Shown: positions 35,199 to 44,915, numbered from the stretch's first letter. The stretch: DNA of 64,000 bases from Verrucomicrobiota bacterium (GCA_016235555.1 JACRKC010000081.1:1-64000), one strand, 5' to 3'. A program made the numbers and translations. The notes: generated from the sequence alone by a model not told the origin.

Positions 35199-36035
35199 AT
35201 GAGCTACCCCCTGGCGTTGGTCGGACGGAACTTCGCGGCCTTGCTCGCGACGCTGCTGGCGGCCGGAGCCGCCGACGCCTCACGCGACCACGCGGATGCG
35301 GCCGCCCGCTACCAAGCGCCGACGTGGCGTCTGATCTGGGGCGATGAATTCGACAAAGCCGGCGCGCCCGATCCGGCGAAGTGGGGCTACGAAACCGGTC
35401 GCGTGCGCAATCGCGAGGCGCAGTTCTACACCACGGACCGCCGTGAGAACGCCCGCATCGAAAACGGGCATCTCGTCATCACCGCCCGCCGCGAGCCGTG
35501 GCAGGGCGCGGGCTACACGTCGGCGAGCGTGGTGTCCGAAGGGAAATTTTCGTTTTGCTACGGCAAGCTCGAGATTCGCGCGAAAATCCCGGCCGGGCGC
35601 GGCACCTGGCCCGCGCTCTGGCTGCTCGGCGATTCGCACCGCCGCCTCGGCTGGCCGCGCTGCGGCGAAATCGACCTCATGGAGAACGTCGGCTTCGATC
35701 CCGACAAACTGCACTTCACGGTGCACACGGAGGCATTCAACCACCTCAAGAAGACGGAAAAGGGCCGCGCCGTCACGGTGCCGCACGCGCATGAGGAGTT
35801 TCAAGTCTACGGCCTCCTGTGGACGAAGCAGCGCATCGAGTTCTTCCTCGACGGGAAAAAGGTCCACGAATTCGCGAACGATGGGCAGGGCGTGGAGCAC
35901 TGGCCGTTCGACCAGCCATTTTACCTGCTGATGAACCTCGCCATCGGCGGCGACTGGGGCGGCCAGAAGGGAATCGACGATGCGATCTTCCCGCTCGACT
36001 ACCGCATCGACTACGTGCGGGTGTGGCAGCAGTAG
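35199..36035 (+). CDS. Exported GH16 family glycosidase (laminarinase-like)
   Basis: A 278-residue beta-jellyroll endo-glycosidase. A hydrophobic signal (ALVGRNFAALLATLLAAGAA) precedes the catalytic domain. The retaining active site is GEIDLMENVG near residue 157 (Glu-x-Asp-x-x-Glu), the longer beta-bulge form seen in laminarinases. WRLIWGDEFD at the start, GRGTWPALWLLG and NLAIGGDWGG near the end are typical. Probably cleaves beta-1,3 or mixed-linkage glucan. The first ATG after repeat A2 was taken as start. Confidence 0.9.
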   Translation: MSYPLALVGRNFAALLATLLAAGAADASRDHADAAARYQAPTWRLIWGDEFDKAGAPDPAKWGYETGRVRNREAQFYTTDRRENARIENGHLVITARREPWQGAGYTSASVVSEGKFSFCYGKLEIRAKIPAGRGTWPALWLLGDSHRRLGWPRCGEIDLMENVGFDPDKLHFTVHTEAFNHLKKTEKGRAVTVPHAHEEFQVYGLLWTKQRIEFFLDGKKVHEFANDGQGVEHWPFDQPFYLLMNLAIGGDWGGQKGIDDAIFPLDYRIDYVRVWQQ

Positions 36036-36093
36036 CTACGATCGCGGCCGGCCCATCCCGCCTCCTCGCGCCCCGGGGTCGTCCCCCCGCGGA

Positions 36094-36114
36094 GTGTAAC
36101 CCAATAGGTTACAC
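36094..36114. promoter_or_regulatory. Palindrome GTGTAACC-caata-GGTTACAC upstream of trpB2
   Basis: Perfect 8-bp arms with a 5-nt spacer, AT-rich relative to its surroundings, 138 bases before the trpB2 start and 59 bases after the GH16 stop. It has the size and symmetry of a dimer-binding operator. No U-run follows, so a terminator is less likely. Confidence 0.4.
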
Positions 36115-36251
36115 TTGTGCGGGTGGTTGAAGGAGATCCGGCCGGCGATTTCGCGGTCGGACTCGCGAAGATTTTCCAAATTGCGCCGTGACGAGTCCCG
36201 GCCCGGCTGCTAGCGAAGCGGGCCATTCCCCCTGGCTCCTGTCATTTTCAC

Positions 36252-37571
36252 ATGAGCACCCACACACAGTTCCTGCTTCGTGCGGCGGAGATGCCGACGC
36301 ACTGGTATAACCTGAACGCGGATTTCCCCGAGCCGCTGCCGCCGCCGTTGCATCCCGGCACCAAGGAGCCCGTCACGCCCGACCTGATGACGGCGATCTT
36401 CCCGGAAAATCTCGTCATGCAGGAGATGAGCCCCGAGCGGCACATCGAGATTCCGCAGGAGGTGCGCGACGTCTACGCGCTCTACCGCCCCACCCCGCTG
36501 CTGCGCGCCGTGCGGCTCGAAAAAGCGCTCCAGACGCCCGCCCACATCTACTACAAATACGAAGGCGTGAGCCCCGCCGGCAGCCACAAGCCCAACACCG
36601 CGATCCCGCAGGCCTACTACAACAAGGTCGCCGGCACCAAGCGCCTCGCGACCGAGACGGGCGCGGGCCAGTGGGGCTCGTCGCTCGCCATGGCGTGCAG
36701 CGTCTTTGGCCTCGAGTGCAACATCTACATGGTGAAGGTGAGCTTCCACCAGAAGCCCTACCGCAAGCTGCTCATGCAGACCTACGGCGCGACGGTGCAC
36801 GCGAGCCCGAGCACCGAGACGGAGTTCGGCCGCAAGGTCCTCGCCGCCGATCCCAACAGCACCGGCAGCCTCGGCATCGCGATCTCCGAGGCCATCGAGG
36901 ACACCGCGAAGAATCCCGGCACCAAGTATTCGCTCGGCAGCGTGCTCAACCACGTGTGCCTCCACCAATCCGTGATCGGCCTCGAAGCCATCAAACAGAT
37001 GGCGCTCGCCGGCGAAGAGCCGGACATCGTGATCGGCTGCGCGGGCGGCGGCAGCAATTTCGCCGGCATCGCGTTTCCGTTCGTGCAGCAGAAAATCAAG
37101 GCGGGGAAAAACACGCGCATCATCGCCGTCGAGCCCGCCTCGTGCCCGTCGCTCACCAAGGGCGAGCTGCGCTACGATTTCGGCGACACTGCCGAGACCA
37201 CGCCGCTGATGATGATGCACACGCTCGGCCACAACTTCATGCCGCCGAGCATCCACGCCGGCGGCCTCCGCTACCACGGCATGGCGCCGATGGTGAGCCA
37301 CTGCAAAAAACTCGGCCTGATCGACGCCGTGGCGGTGCCGCAACTCAAGGTGTTCAACGCCGCCGTCACGTTCGCCCGCTCCGAAGGCCTCGTGCCCGCC
37401 CCGGAGTCGTCGCACGCGATCTCGGTCGCGATCGACGAGGCGATCAAGTGCCGCGAGACGAACCAGAAGAAGGTCATCGTCTTCAACCTCTCCGGCAACG
37501 GCCTGCTCGACCTCGCCGCCTACGACACCTACCTGAGCGGCAAGATGCACGAGTCCGGCGCAGACGACTGA
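36252..37571 (+). CDS. trpB2: Tryptophan synthase beta chain, TrpB2 type
   Basis: A 439-residue PLP enzyme joining indole and serine to give tryptophan. The PLP lysine is in [13 protein letters not shown] near residue 113, followed by [12 protein letters not shown] and the phosphate-binding GCAGGGSNF. The long N-terminal region and extra insert relative to the usual 400-residue TrpB1 place it in the TrpB2 group, which often acts without TrpA, salvaging free indole. No trpA or other trp gene is nearby. Confidence 0.92.
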   Translation: MSTHTQFLLRAAEMPTHWYNLNADFPEPLPPPLHPGTKEPVTPDLMTAIFPENLVMQEMSPERHIEIPQEVRDVYALYRPTPLLRAVRLEKALQTPAHIYYKYEGVSPAGSHKPNTAIPQAYYNKVAGTKRLATETGAGQWGSSLAMACSVFGLECNIYMVKVSFHQKPYRKLLMQTYGATVHASPSTETEFGRKVLAADPNSTGSLGIAISEAIEDTAKNPGTKYSLGSVLNHVCLHQSVIGLEAIKQMALAGEEPDIVIGCAGGGSNFAGIAFPFVQQKIKAGKNTRIIAVEPASCPSLTKGELRYDFGDTAETTPLMMMHTLGHNFMPPSIHAGGLRYHGMAPMVSHCKKLGLIDAVAVPQLKVFNAAVTFARSEGLVPAPESSHAISVAIDEAIKCRETNQKKVIVFNLSGNGLLDLAAYDTYLSGKMHESGADD

Positions 37572-37590
37572 GCTGGGACATTGCCGTCGA

Positions 37591-37707
37591 GGTGGAGCGC
37601 GTTGCCCCCAACGCGCGTTTGGTGGGAGGGGCTTTACGCCCCGACGAGTCGCGGGGTCAACCCGCTCCCACCCTCAAACCAGCGCGTTGGGGGCAACGCG
37701 CTCCACC
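37591..37707. repeat. Palindromic repeat family D, copy 2
   Basis: Starts GGTGGAGCGCGTTGCCCCC and ends in the complement, close in length and wording to copy 1 at 84-200. It follows trpB2 by 19 bases. The rest of 37708-37880 shows nothing recognisable. Confidence 0.85.
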
Positions 37708-37880
37708 GCTGCACGGCGCGGTCACGACCGGGCACGAGTTCGACTGCACCATTCCGGTTGGGCGGGGCGTCGCGGGGCCGGCCGGACGGTGGCCGGCACT
37801 GGTCCGATCACTGGACTGATGCTGGACTTTGGCGGCGCCGCGCTTGACTCATCACTAGACTCACGCTTGTCTTACTAGCG

Positions 37881-38888
37881 ATGAGCTTCTCGCCCCGGTT
37901 CACCGTGTCCGCCCGGTTGCTCCGGGAGCTGGAGACCATCGCCGACCTGCGGGCGAAGATCGCGACGGCCACGATTCAGGTCGCATGGATTCCCCAGCTC
38001 CAGAAGGACAGCCGGGATCGCGGCGCCCATGCGTCGACCGCGATCGAGGGCAATCCACTCACGCTCGAAGAGGTCCGCGCCGTGGAGTCGGGCACGCCGC
38101 TGCCGGCGCGCACCGAGCGCTCGCGCCGCGAGGTCGTCAACTACTTCGCCAGCCTGCGCTGGATGGAGAAGCGCGCCCGCCAGAAGAAGCCCGTCACCCA
38201 CGACGATCTGTTCCACCTGCACCGGCTGCTCGCGGCAGGCGTCATGGACCAGGGCGAAGCCGGCCGCTACCGCACCATCGCCGTGCGCGTCGGCCAGCAT
38301 CTGCCGCCGTCGCCCGACCTGGTATCGGGCCTGATGCGCGAGTTGCTGGCATGGTGGAACGGCCCGAGCGCCGAATGGTCGCCCGTGCTCACCTCCGCGA
38401 TCCTGCACTACCAGTTCGAGGAGATCCACCCGTTCGCCGACGGCAACGGCCGCACGGGCCGGTTGCTCGCGCTCTGGGAACTCTACCGCCGCGGCTTCGA
38501 CACGCACCACCTCTTCTCGATCGACGAGTTCTTCTGGGAAGATCGGGCGCGCTACTATGCGAGCCTCGCGGCGGTGCCGCAGGCCGGTGGCGACCTCACC
38601 GGATGGCTCGAATACACGACCGAAGGCGTGCGCGTCACGTTGGAGCGCGTGTGGCTGCGCGTGCAGCAATTCGCCGCGAAGTCCGGCCCGAAGAAAACCG
38701 TGCTCCGCCCGAAACAGGAACAGTTGCTGCACCTGTTGCGCGAGCGCCATGGCCTCGCGCCCGCCGAGATCTGGGCGGCGCTCGACGTCACCAAACAGGG
38801 CGCCGCCCACATCCTCGCCCCGCTGCTCAAAGCGAAACTCGTCAAACGCATCGGCACGCGGAAGACAGGGCGCTACGTGCTGGGGTGA
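37881..38888 (+). CDS. Fic-family protein (AMP transferase-like) with C-terminal winged helix
   Basis: A 335-residue protein. The Fic motif HPFADGNGRTGR is complete near residue 183, so nucleotidylation of a target hydroxyl is expected. An N-terminal autoinhibitory helix is visible as ASTAIEGNPLT, the (S/T)xxxE(G/N) pattern of class II Fic proteins. The last 70 residues (LLHLLRERHGLAPAEIWAAL onward) look like a winged-helix DNA- or partner-binding domain. Stand-alone between repeats; targets unknown. Confidence 0.9.
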   Translation: MSFSPRFTVSARLLRELETIADLRAKIATATIQVAWIPQLQKDSRDRGAHASTAIEGNPLTLEEVRAVESGTPLPARTERSRREVVNYFASLRWMEKRARQKKPVTHDDLFHLHRLLAAGVMDQGEAGRYRTIAVRVGQHLPPSPDLVSGLMRELLAWWNGPSAEWSPVLTSAILHYQFEEIHPFADGNGRTGRLLALWELYRRGFDTHHLFSIDEFFWEDRARYYASLAAVPQAGGDLTGWLEYTTEGVRVTLERVWLRVQQFAAKSGPKKTVLRPKQEQLLHLLRERHGLAPAEIWAALDVTKQGAAHILAPLLKAKLVKRIGTRKTGRYVLG

Positions 38889-38897
38889 GCGGGGGGG

Positions 38898-38955
38898 CCT
38901 CAAACTAATGTCAGTCAACGAAGGGTTCGGTTGTAGCGGCGGTCTATGACCGCCG
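38898..38955. repeat. Partial copy of MITE-like family B
   Basis: Contains cctcaaactaatgtcag, then ttgtagcggcggtctatgac and cgcc, matching one half of family B. The second half is absent, so this is a truncated or solo-end copy between the Fic gene and the convergent S9-like gene. Confidence 0.65.
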
Positions 38956-38969
38956 GCGAAGTAATCCCA

Positions 38970-41336
38970 TCATTTCACCACCTGCGGCGTGCGGACATCC
39001 ACGCGGTAATTGTAGATCGTCGCATTGAAGAAGCGCCCGAGTTCGGCGAAGAGCCGCGCCGTGGTCTCTTCCGACCAGCCGCCGTGGCCTTCGCCGGGCA
39101 ATTCCAGGAGCGCGGTCTCGGCCGAGCCTTTTTTCAAAGCGTGATACAACTGCCGCCCCAAGCTCAGGGGCACGTAGGCGTTCTCCGTTGCATGCACGAC
39201 GAGCACAGGGGTCTTGGTGGTGGGCGCCGGCACAATCGCTGAATGCGCACGCAAGCGCTCGCGATTGGTGCCGAAGAACACCGTCCGTTGATCGGCGAGC
39301 AGCGTCGGGATCGTGTCGGGGTGGGCCAGCCACGCTTCCAAATCGCCCGGCGCGTTGATGGCCACGGCGCAGCGAAACGTCTCCGGTGCGAGCTGCGCCA
39401 TACGCACGGCGAGGTAACCACCGATGCCGTTGCCCAGCGCGGCCACCATGCGGGGGTTGATCGGCAATTTGCCGGCTTCAAGGGAGGCTAGCATTGCGCG
39501 GACATCTTCCAGGACCGTGTGGTCAAGTCCGGTTTTGCCGGCAGCGAGATGCGCACGTCCAAAACCAGCCGACCCGCGATGATTGAGCTGCACCACAGCG
39601 AACCCAAGCGCGGCGAGTGCCTGCGCTCCACGATTGAACACCGGGGAATCGAAAAACCACGGACCATCGTGAAAATAGACCAGCACGGGCGCGGGCTTCA
39701 ACCGGGGCAAACGCGGAAGGGTTAGAATTCCGCTCAGCTGCTGGCCATCGCCTGCCCTTAACTCAAACTCCCGGACAGGCTGGAGCTTCTCGCCCGCGAG
39801 CCACGGCGCCCTGTCTCCACATTCGATGAGTTTCCCCGTGGATGGCTCGGCCACATAGAAACCGCCCGGGGCACCCGGCGACCGGATGTCGACGAGAAAG
39901 CGTGTGCGTTGTCGATTCCACTCACGGACTTCGCAACGCTGCGGGGCGAGTTTCTTGCTCAAGGCCGTCTGCACGGCGGCGGCGTCCGGATCGAACCACT
40001 TGGTGGTGCGCACAGCCGAGGCAAAACGCACACCGGCGAGCACACCGGTTTCGGGGTCGAAATTGAGCGTATCGACAGCGGTGATCGCCGTTGGCTCGAT
40101 GAAGTCGTAGCGATCATGACTCAGCTCGAGTTGTGTAAGTTCGCCTTTTGCGAGGTCCAGGGCGCGCATAGCATAGGTGTCGCGGCCCACATTCGAGGCG
40201 AGGTAGAGGATCCGACCGGCCGCGTCGAATCCCAGCGGAACCGATCGCGCTCCCAGCAGGTTGTCCGCCCCGATGGCAAATCCGAGCGGCGTGGAGGATT
40301 TCACGATACTGTCGAGCGGCACCCAATTTTTCGCCCCGTCTGCACGGTAGAGGTAGCGATGGATTTTACCCCTTTGTTCCAAGGCGAGGCGCACGTGCCC
40401 TTTTTGGTCCAACCACGTGCGGCGCCAGCCCTCCTCGTAGATTATCTCTTTTGTGCGGCCGACCACCAAATCGAGTTCCAGCACCACGTGCGGAGCGGGT
40501 TGGTAGACGATTTCGTAGGAGGCATAGCTGCTGGAGCGAATGCCCGAACCTGCTGGGCTCCCGACGGCTTCAGGGGGCGAGTGAAAATCCGTGATGATGA
40601 CATTCCCCGGCACCAGCAGATGCCGGCGCTCGGTGCGACCGTAAGAGTAAATGTCGTCATCACTGCGCAACTCAAGCAGCACCACCGTCTCCGAACCCGG
40701 CTTGGGACCGAGGAGGAACGGGCGAAGCGCCCGGCCGACGCCACGTTTGGAATCACGTCCGAACAGATCACCGGTGATTTTCGCTTCCTGCAAGGCCTGC
40801 GACAGCGAAATTCCCCGGTAGCGTCCGAGTTCCTCTACATTCACCGCAACTGGTTGTGCGGGCAGGTCAGGTCTGGATGAAATACTGGGCGAACGCGCCC
40901 CGATCATGGGTTCCGGGCGATAACCGTCGAAATCCTTGCCCACCAGCAGTGGTTTGACTTCAGACCGACCAAGCTCAATGGCGCCGACCGCACGACCGCG
41001 TGTGGAAAACGCCAGGTGTTTAGACGACGTCCACAGAATCTGCTGAATTGCGTGGTCCTCGGCTCGCCCAACCAAGAACCGCTCAGTCATCAGCACATCG
41101 AGATCGAGGACAACGATGGTGGCGGCACCATCCTTGTGGTGCTCCGACATTGCGATGTGCCTTCCGTCGGGCGACAGCCGGGCGAGGTCGTGCTGATACG
41201 GCCGGAAGTATTCCGCCACCGTTTCGTCGATGGCGTCGGCCCGCTCGGCCGCCATCAGGCTCGTGGCCGGGCCGAGGAGCAGCGCGCAGCAGCCGAGCCA
41301 GCCATGCAGTTGATTCTCGAATCCGAATAGTCGCAT
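38970..41336 (-). CDS. S9 peptidase-like protein lacking the catalytic serine
   Basis: A 788-residue exported homologue of prolyl oligopeptidase-family enzymes. Signal peptide near WLGCCALLLGPATSLMAA; propeller to about residue 530; alpha/beta-hydrolase domain after. The nucleophile elbow reads GNGIGGY near residue 635 where Ser is expected in GxSxGG, and the acid position reads HATENAYVP with Asn for Asp; the His in GEGHGG stays. This is most likely a pseudo-peptidase with a binding role. An ATG nine codons upstream (41363) is an alternative start. Confidence 0.85.
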   Translation of the reverse strand: MRLFGFENQLHGWLGCCALLLGPATSLMAAERADAIDETVAEYFRPYQHDLARLSPDGRHIAMSEHHKDGAATIVVLDLDVLMTERFLVGRAEDHAIQQILWTSSKHLAFSTRGRAVGAIELGRSEVKPLLVGKDFDGYRPEPMIGARSPSISSRPDLPAQPVAVNVEELGRYRGISLSQALQEAKITGDLFGRDSKRGVGRALRPFLLGPKPGSETVVLLELRSDDDIYSYGRTERRHLLVPGNVIITDFHSPPEAVGSPAGSGIRSSSYASYEIVYQPAPHVVLELDLVVGRTKEIIYEEGWRRTWLDQKGHVRLALEQRGKIHRYLYRADGAKNWVPLDSIVKSSTPLGFAIGADNLLGARSVPLGFDAAGRILYLASNVGRDTYAMRALDLAKGELTQLELSHDRYDFIEPTAITAVDTLNFDPETGVLAGVRFASAVRTTKWFDPDAAAVQTALSKKLAPQRCEVREWNRQRTRFLVDIRSPGAPGGFYVAEPSTGKLIECGDRAPWLAGEKLQPVREFELRAGDGQQLSGILTLPRLPRLKPAPVLVYFHDGPWFFDSPVFNRGAQALAALGFAVVQLNHRGSAGFGRAHLAAGKTGLDHTVLEDVRAMLASLEAGKLPINPRMVAALGNGIGGYLAVRMAQLAPETFRCAVAINAPGDLEAWLAHPDTIPTLLADQRTVFFGTNRERLRAHSAIVPAPTTKTPVLVVHATENAYVPLSLGRQLYHALKKGSAETALLELPGEGHGGWSEETTARLFAELGRFFNATIYNYRVDVRTPQVVK

Positions 41337-41507
41337 GCACGTCGCCAGGCAGGAAGTCCGCATGAAATGTGATTTCGATCGACCCGGCGGCACGGTCAAG
41401 GGTCCGCATCGGGAAAAACTCCCGGCCGTCGTCGCCGCTGGTCGCACGCGCCACTGGAGCCCGCCTGCGAAGTCGACAACTCTTCCGGAGCCGGCCACGC
41501 TGCGGCC

Positions 41508-42374
41508 ATGCTTGAACTACCCCTGCGACGCTGGTGGCCGATCAGCCTGACCAAGGCGGCGTTGTTCGCCGCGGTCGTGCTCCCGCCGGCCGCCACCGCC
41601 GCCGAGCTGTTCGCCTTCGACAACGGCGTCGGCCGTGGCGCGTGGACGCCCGAGCGGCAGGCCACCGCACTTGCGGAGCTCGGTTACGACGGCATCAGCT
41701 ACAACTACACCAACCCCACCGATCTGAAGGTCTGGCTCGCCGAGCTCGGCAAGCGGAAGCTCAAGCTGCACGGCCTTTACCTCGGCGTGAAGTTTTCGCC
41801 GGAGCCCGCGCTCCCGCCTGGCCTCGCCGAGGCGTTGCCACTTTTGCGCGGCACGGGCGCGGTGGTGTGGCTCACGGTCGGCGCCGGCGCGAAACCCGGC
41901 GACCACGACGCGGAGGCCATCACCCGCATCCAGGAGACCGTGGACCTCGCGGCGAAAAGCGGTCTGCGCGTTGTGCTCTATCCGCACAAGGGTTTCTACG
42001 TGGCCACGGCCGAAAAAGCCCTCGCTCTGGCCGAGCGTTGCGGACGCGCCGACCTGGGCGTCACGGTCAACCTCTGCCACGAACTCGCCTCCGGCCACGG
42101 TCCGCGCCTCGCCCAGGTGATTCGCCGCGTGGCGCCGCGCCTCGCGATGGTCTCGATCAACGGCGCGACCGACCGGCCCGGTCCCGGCTGGGACAATTAC
42201 ATCAAGCTCCTCGGCGAGGGCGACTACGACGTGGCCGCGATCCTGCGCACATTGCGCGAGGTTCGCTACCGCGGGCCCATCGGCGTCCAGTTCTACAACG
42301 TGAAAGGCGATTCCCTCGCCAACCTCACCACCACCATGCGTGCGTGGAAAACCCTCTCCACCTCCGCCCCATGA
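41508..42374 (+). CDS. Exported sugar phosphate isomerase/epimerase-like TIM-barrel protein
   Basis: A 288-residue protein of the AP endonuclease 2/xylose isomerase-like family with an N-terminal signal (TKAALFAAVVLPPAATAA). Barrel strands are visible as LGYDGISYNY, LKLHGLYLGVKF, VVWLTVGAG, LRVVLYPHKG, VTVNLCHELASG and IGVQFYNVKG. Metal ligands are not fully assignable by eye. Its stop overlaps the next gene as ATGA, so it works with the following Gfo/Idh/MocA protein, a common pair for modifying sugars or inositols. Confidence 0.8.
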   Translation: MLELPLRRWWPISLTKAALFAAVVLPPAATAAELFAFDNGVGRGAWTPERQATALAELGYDGISYNYTNPTDLKVWLAELGKRKLKLHGLYLGVKFSPEPALPPGLAEALPLLRGTGAVVWLTVGAGAKPGDHDAEAITRIQETVDLAAKSGLRVVLYPHKGFYVATAEKALALAERCGRADLGVTVNLCHELASGHGPRLAQVIRRVAPRLAMVSINGATDRPGPGWDNYIKLLGEGDYDVAAILRTLREVRYRGPIGVQFYNVKGDSLANLTTTMRAWKTLSTSAP

Positions 42375-43654
42375 AAACACCCCGCCGCCACTTCCTCAAA
42401 ACCGGCCTCACCGGCATCCTCGCCGCCGCCGCCGCGCCGCAGCTCGTCTCGTCGCGCGTGCTCGGCCAGAACGCGCCGTCGAAGCGCGTCACGCTCGGCT
42501 TCATCGGCGTCGGCACCCACGGACTCGGCGTCAACCTGCGCTCGTTCCTGCAACTCGACGACTGCGTCGCCCTCGCCGTGTGCGATGTATCCAAGTCGCG
42601 CCGCGAGAAAGTCCGCGACGAGGTCAACCAGCACTACGGCAACAAGGACTGCGCCGTGATCGCCGATTTCCGCGACGTGCTCGCGCGCCGCGATCTCGAT
42701 GCCGTCGTCATCTCCACGCCCGACCACTGGCACACGACGATGGCGCTCATGGCGATCGCCGCCGGGAAAAAAGTCTTCTGCGAAAAACCCACGCTCACCA
42801 TCGCCGAGGGCCGCCTGCTCGCCGACACCGTGAAAAAAACCGGCGCGCTCTTCGCCGTCGGCCTCGAGGACCGCGCGGTCATCCAATACCACATGATGGC
42901 CGAGCACGTGCGCAACGGCGCCATCGGCAAACTCCAGCGCATCACCTGCGGCCTGCAATTCAAGGAGGCGATCCCGCGCCAGGCGCCCGCGCCCGTGCCC
43001 GCCGATCTCGATTACAACCTCTGGCTCGGACCCGCGCCGTTCCGGCCCTACGTGCCCACGCTCACCGAGCCGCAGGTGTGGCGGCAGATCCGCGATTTTT
43101 CCGGCGGCACGCTCACGGACTGGGGTGCGCACCTCGTCGACACCGCGCAGGTGGCCAACTTTGCCGAAGACACGAGCGCGGTGGCGGTCGAAGGCACCGG
43201 CGAAATCCCGCCCGATGCGATGAACGAGGTGCCCTTCAAATTCAAACTGCGCTACACCTATGCCAACGGCGTCACGATGGAAGTCACCGAGGGCGTGCCG
43301 TCGATCCGCTTCGAAGGCACCGACGGCTGGATCGGCAACAAGGGCTGGCTCGGCCGCATCGAGGCGAGCAACCCGGACATCCTGCACCGCAAATACGACG
43401 CCAAGACCACCAAACTCTGGCCGCGCCGCCCGCGCGAGCAGCGCGACTTCCTCGACAGCTTCAAGTCCGGCCAGCCGCCCATGTATACGGCCGAGACGCT
43501 GCATCGCCTCTGCACGACCTTGCACCTCGGCAGCATCGCCATGGAACTCGGCCGCCCGCTCAAGTGGGATCCGAAGAAGGAGGAGTTCATCGGCGACGCC
43601 GCGGCCAACGCCCGGCGCAGCCGCAAGCAGCGCGACGATTGGAAGAAGGCGTGA
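42371..43654 (+). CDS. Tat-exported Gfo/Idh/MocA family oxidoreductase
   Basis: A 427-residue NAD(P)-dependent dehydrogenase. The N-terminus TPRRHFLKTGLTGILAAAAA is a twin-arginine signal. The nucleotide-binding motif is GFIGVGTHGLG; the substrate-domain motif is VFCEKPTLT with the catalytic-region Lys of EKP, and DWGAHLVDTAQ carries Asp and His. The ATG overlaps the previous stop. This subgroup is abundant in Verrucomicrobiota and Planctomycetes; substrates are mostly unknown. Confidence 0.88.
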   Translation: MKTPRRHFLKTGLTGILAAAAAPQLVSSRVLGQNAPSKRVTLGFIGVGTHGLGVNLRSFLQLDDCVALAVCDVSKSRREKVRDEVNQHYGNKDCAVIADFRDVLARRDLDAVVISTPDHWHTTMALMAIAAGKKVFCEKPTLTIAEGRLLADTVKKTGALFAVGLEDRAVIQYHMMAEHVRNGAIGKLQRITCGLQFKEAIPRQAPAPVPADLDYNLWLGPAPFRPYVPTLTEPQVWRQIRDFSGGTLTDWGAHLVDTAQVANFAEDTSAVAVEGTGEIPPDAMNEVPFKFKLRYTYANGVTMEVTEGVPSIRFEGTDGWIGNKGWLGRIEASNPDILHRKYDAKTTKLWPRRPREQRDFLDSFKSGQPPMYTAETLHRLCTTLHLGSIAMELGRPLKWDPKKEEFIGDAAANARRSRKQRDDWKKA

Positions 43655-43700
43655 CGCTCACGCCTCTGCGACGCCGGCCCTCGCCGACGTTGGCCGCACC

Positions 43701-43848
43701 GTAGCAGCCGAGGTCACGAGGCCGGCGGTCGTCTCCGGTCGGTGCCGGCCTCCTCACGTCGGCCGCTACGGCGGAGGGCTCATCTCACTTTTCTGCGATC
43801 GACGAGGCGGGACGCCTCGTCCACGTGGCTGAGGCGTCCCGCCTCAGT
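43701..43848. repeat. Palindromic repeats, family H copy and family I copy in tandem
   Basis: 43701-43769 begins gtagcagccgaggtcacgag and ends ctcctcacgtcggccgctac (family H). 43801-43848 begins gacgaggcgggacgcctcgt and ends ggctgaggcgtcccgcctc (family I). They fill the space between the dehydrogenase and the EamA transporter. Confidence 0.8.
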
Positions 43849-43926
43849 CAGAAAACCGAGAAGCGTCCGACGCCGGAAGTTTTTTCGCGTGCGCGCTGAC
43901 GCCGCGTCGCGCAGACCTTGGGCTGC

Positions 43927-44796
43927 GTGAATGTCGCCCATACTCGCTCCGTCGCCTTCCTCGCCACCGCTGCACTCTGCTGGAGCCTGGGCGGGCTGCT
44001 GATCAAGTCCGTGGCCACGGTCTGGCCGGGTCTGGCCGTGGCCGGCGGACGCGGGTTGATCGCGGCGCTGTTCCTCCTCGCGACGAATCGCGGGCTGCGG
44101 TTTCACTTTTCGCGCGAGCAGGTGATCGGTGCGGCCTGCTACGCGGCCTGCACGATCACGTTTTGCGTGGCCACCACCCTCACCTCGGCCGCCAATGCGA
44201 TCCTGCTCCAATATACTGCGCCCGTGTGGGTCGCGTTGCTCGGCGCTTGGTTCCTCGGCGAACGCGCGTCCCGGGCGGACTGGCTCACGATCGGCGCCGT
44301 GCTCGCGGGCATGACGCTCTTCTTCGCCGAGGGCCTCGAGCTGCAACACTTCGCCGGCAACGCGCTCGCCATCATCAGCGGCGTCTTTTTCGCCGGCATG
44401 GCGGTGGCGATGCGCAAACAGAAGGACGCCTCGGCGAGCGAATCGATCATCCTCGGCAACCTGCTCGCGTTTGCCGTCGGGCTGCCGTGGATCGTGCGGG
44501 CGCCGGCCCTGAGTGGCGGCGGTTGGGCGGCCCTCCTCACCCTCGGCGTGGTGCAGCTCGGCGTTTCCTACTGGCTCTATGCGCGCGCCATCAAGCACGT
44601 CACCGCCCTCGAAGCCGTGCTGATCCCGGTGATCGAGCCCATCTTGAATCCGGTGTGGGTGCTGCTCGCCATGGGCGAACGCCCGACCCCGCTGGCGCTG
44701 ACCGGCGGCGCGATCGTGCTCGTCGCCGTGACGTTGCGCGCCGCGGCTTCGGTGCGCGCCGGCCGCGTCGTCGCCACCACCGCCCCCGTCAACTAA
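43927..44796 (+). CDS. EamA/DMT-superfamily transporter
   Basis: A 289-residue inner-membrane protein with ten hydrophobic helices in two EamA repeats (LATAALCWSLGGLLIK opens the first; GNALAIISGVFFAGMAV the second). The first repeat ends with TAPVWVALLGAWFLGE and the second with EPILNPVWVLLAMGE, the family signatures. Probably exports a small metabolite or amino acid. GTG 43927 fits the N-terminus; a TTG three codons upstream also exists. Confidence 0.85.
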   Translation: MNVAHTRSVAFLATAALCWSLGGLLIKSVATVWPGLAVAGGRGLIAALFLLATNRGLRFHFSREQVIGAACYAACTITFCVATTLTSAANAILLQYTAPVWVALLGAWFLGERASRADWLTIGAVLAGMTLFFAEGLELQHFAGNALAIISGVFFAGMAVAMRKQKDASASESIILGNLLAFAVGLPWIVRAPALSGGGWAALLTLGVVQLGVSYWLYARAIKHVTALEAVLIPVIEPILNPVWVLLAMGERPTPLALTGGAIVLVAVTLRAAASVRAGRVVATTAPVN

Positions 44797-44829
44797 TCCC
44801 CCGATCGTGGCCCCGCGAAGCCCTGACGG

Positions 44830-44908
44830 TTTGTCATCCATTAGATGACAAAAAGTCATTTTTACCTCTGGAAGACGAAAATCGATTGTCATCTAATGGA
44901 TGACAATC
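44830..44908. terminator. Two opposed TTGTCATC palindromes between convergent transporter genes
   Basis: TTTGTCATC-catta-GATGACAAA (44830-44852) and GATTGTCATC-taatg-GATGACAATC (44884-44908) are each near-perfect palindromes. In addition 44831-44850 is the exact 20-bp complement of 44887-44906. The site lies after the stop of one EamA gene and eight bases from the stop of the other, so a bidirectional terminator is likeliest; protein binding is an alternative. Confidence 0.55.
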
Positions 44909-44915
44909 GCCCGCG

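Noticed and set aside
36011-36226. 71-codon minus-strand frame between the GH16 and trpB2 genes
   Set aside because: Starts within the GH16 3' end in antisense, low-complexity Ser/Arg/Thr, no ribosome site.
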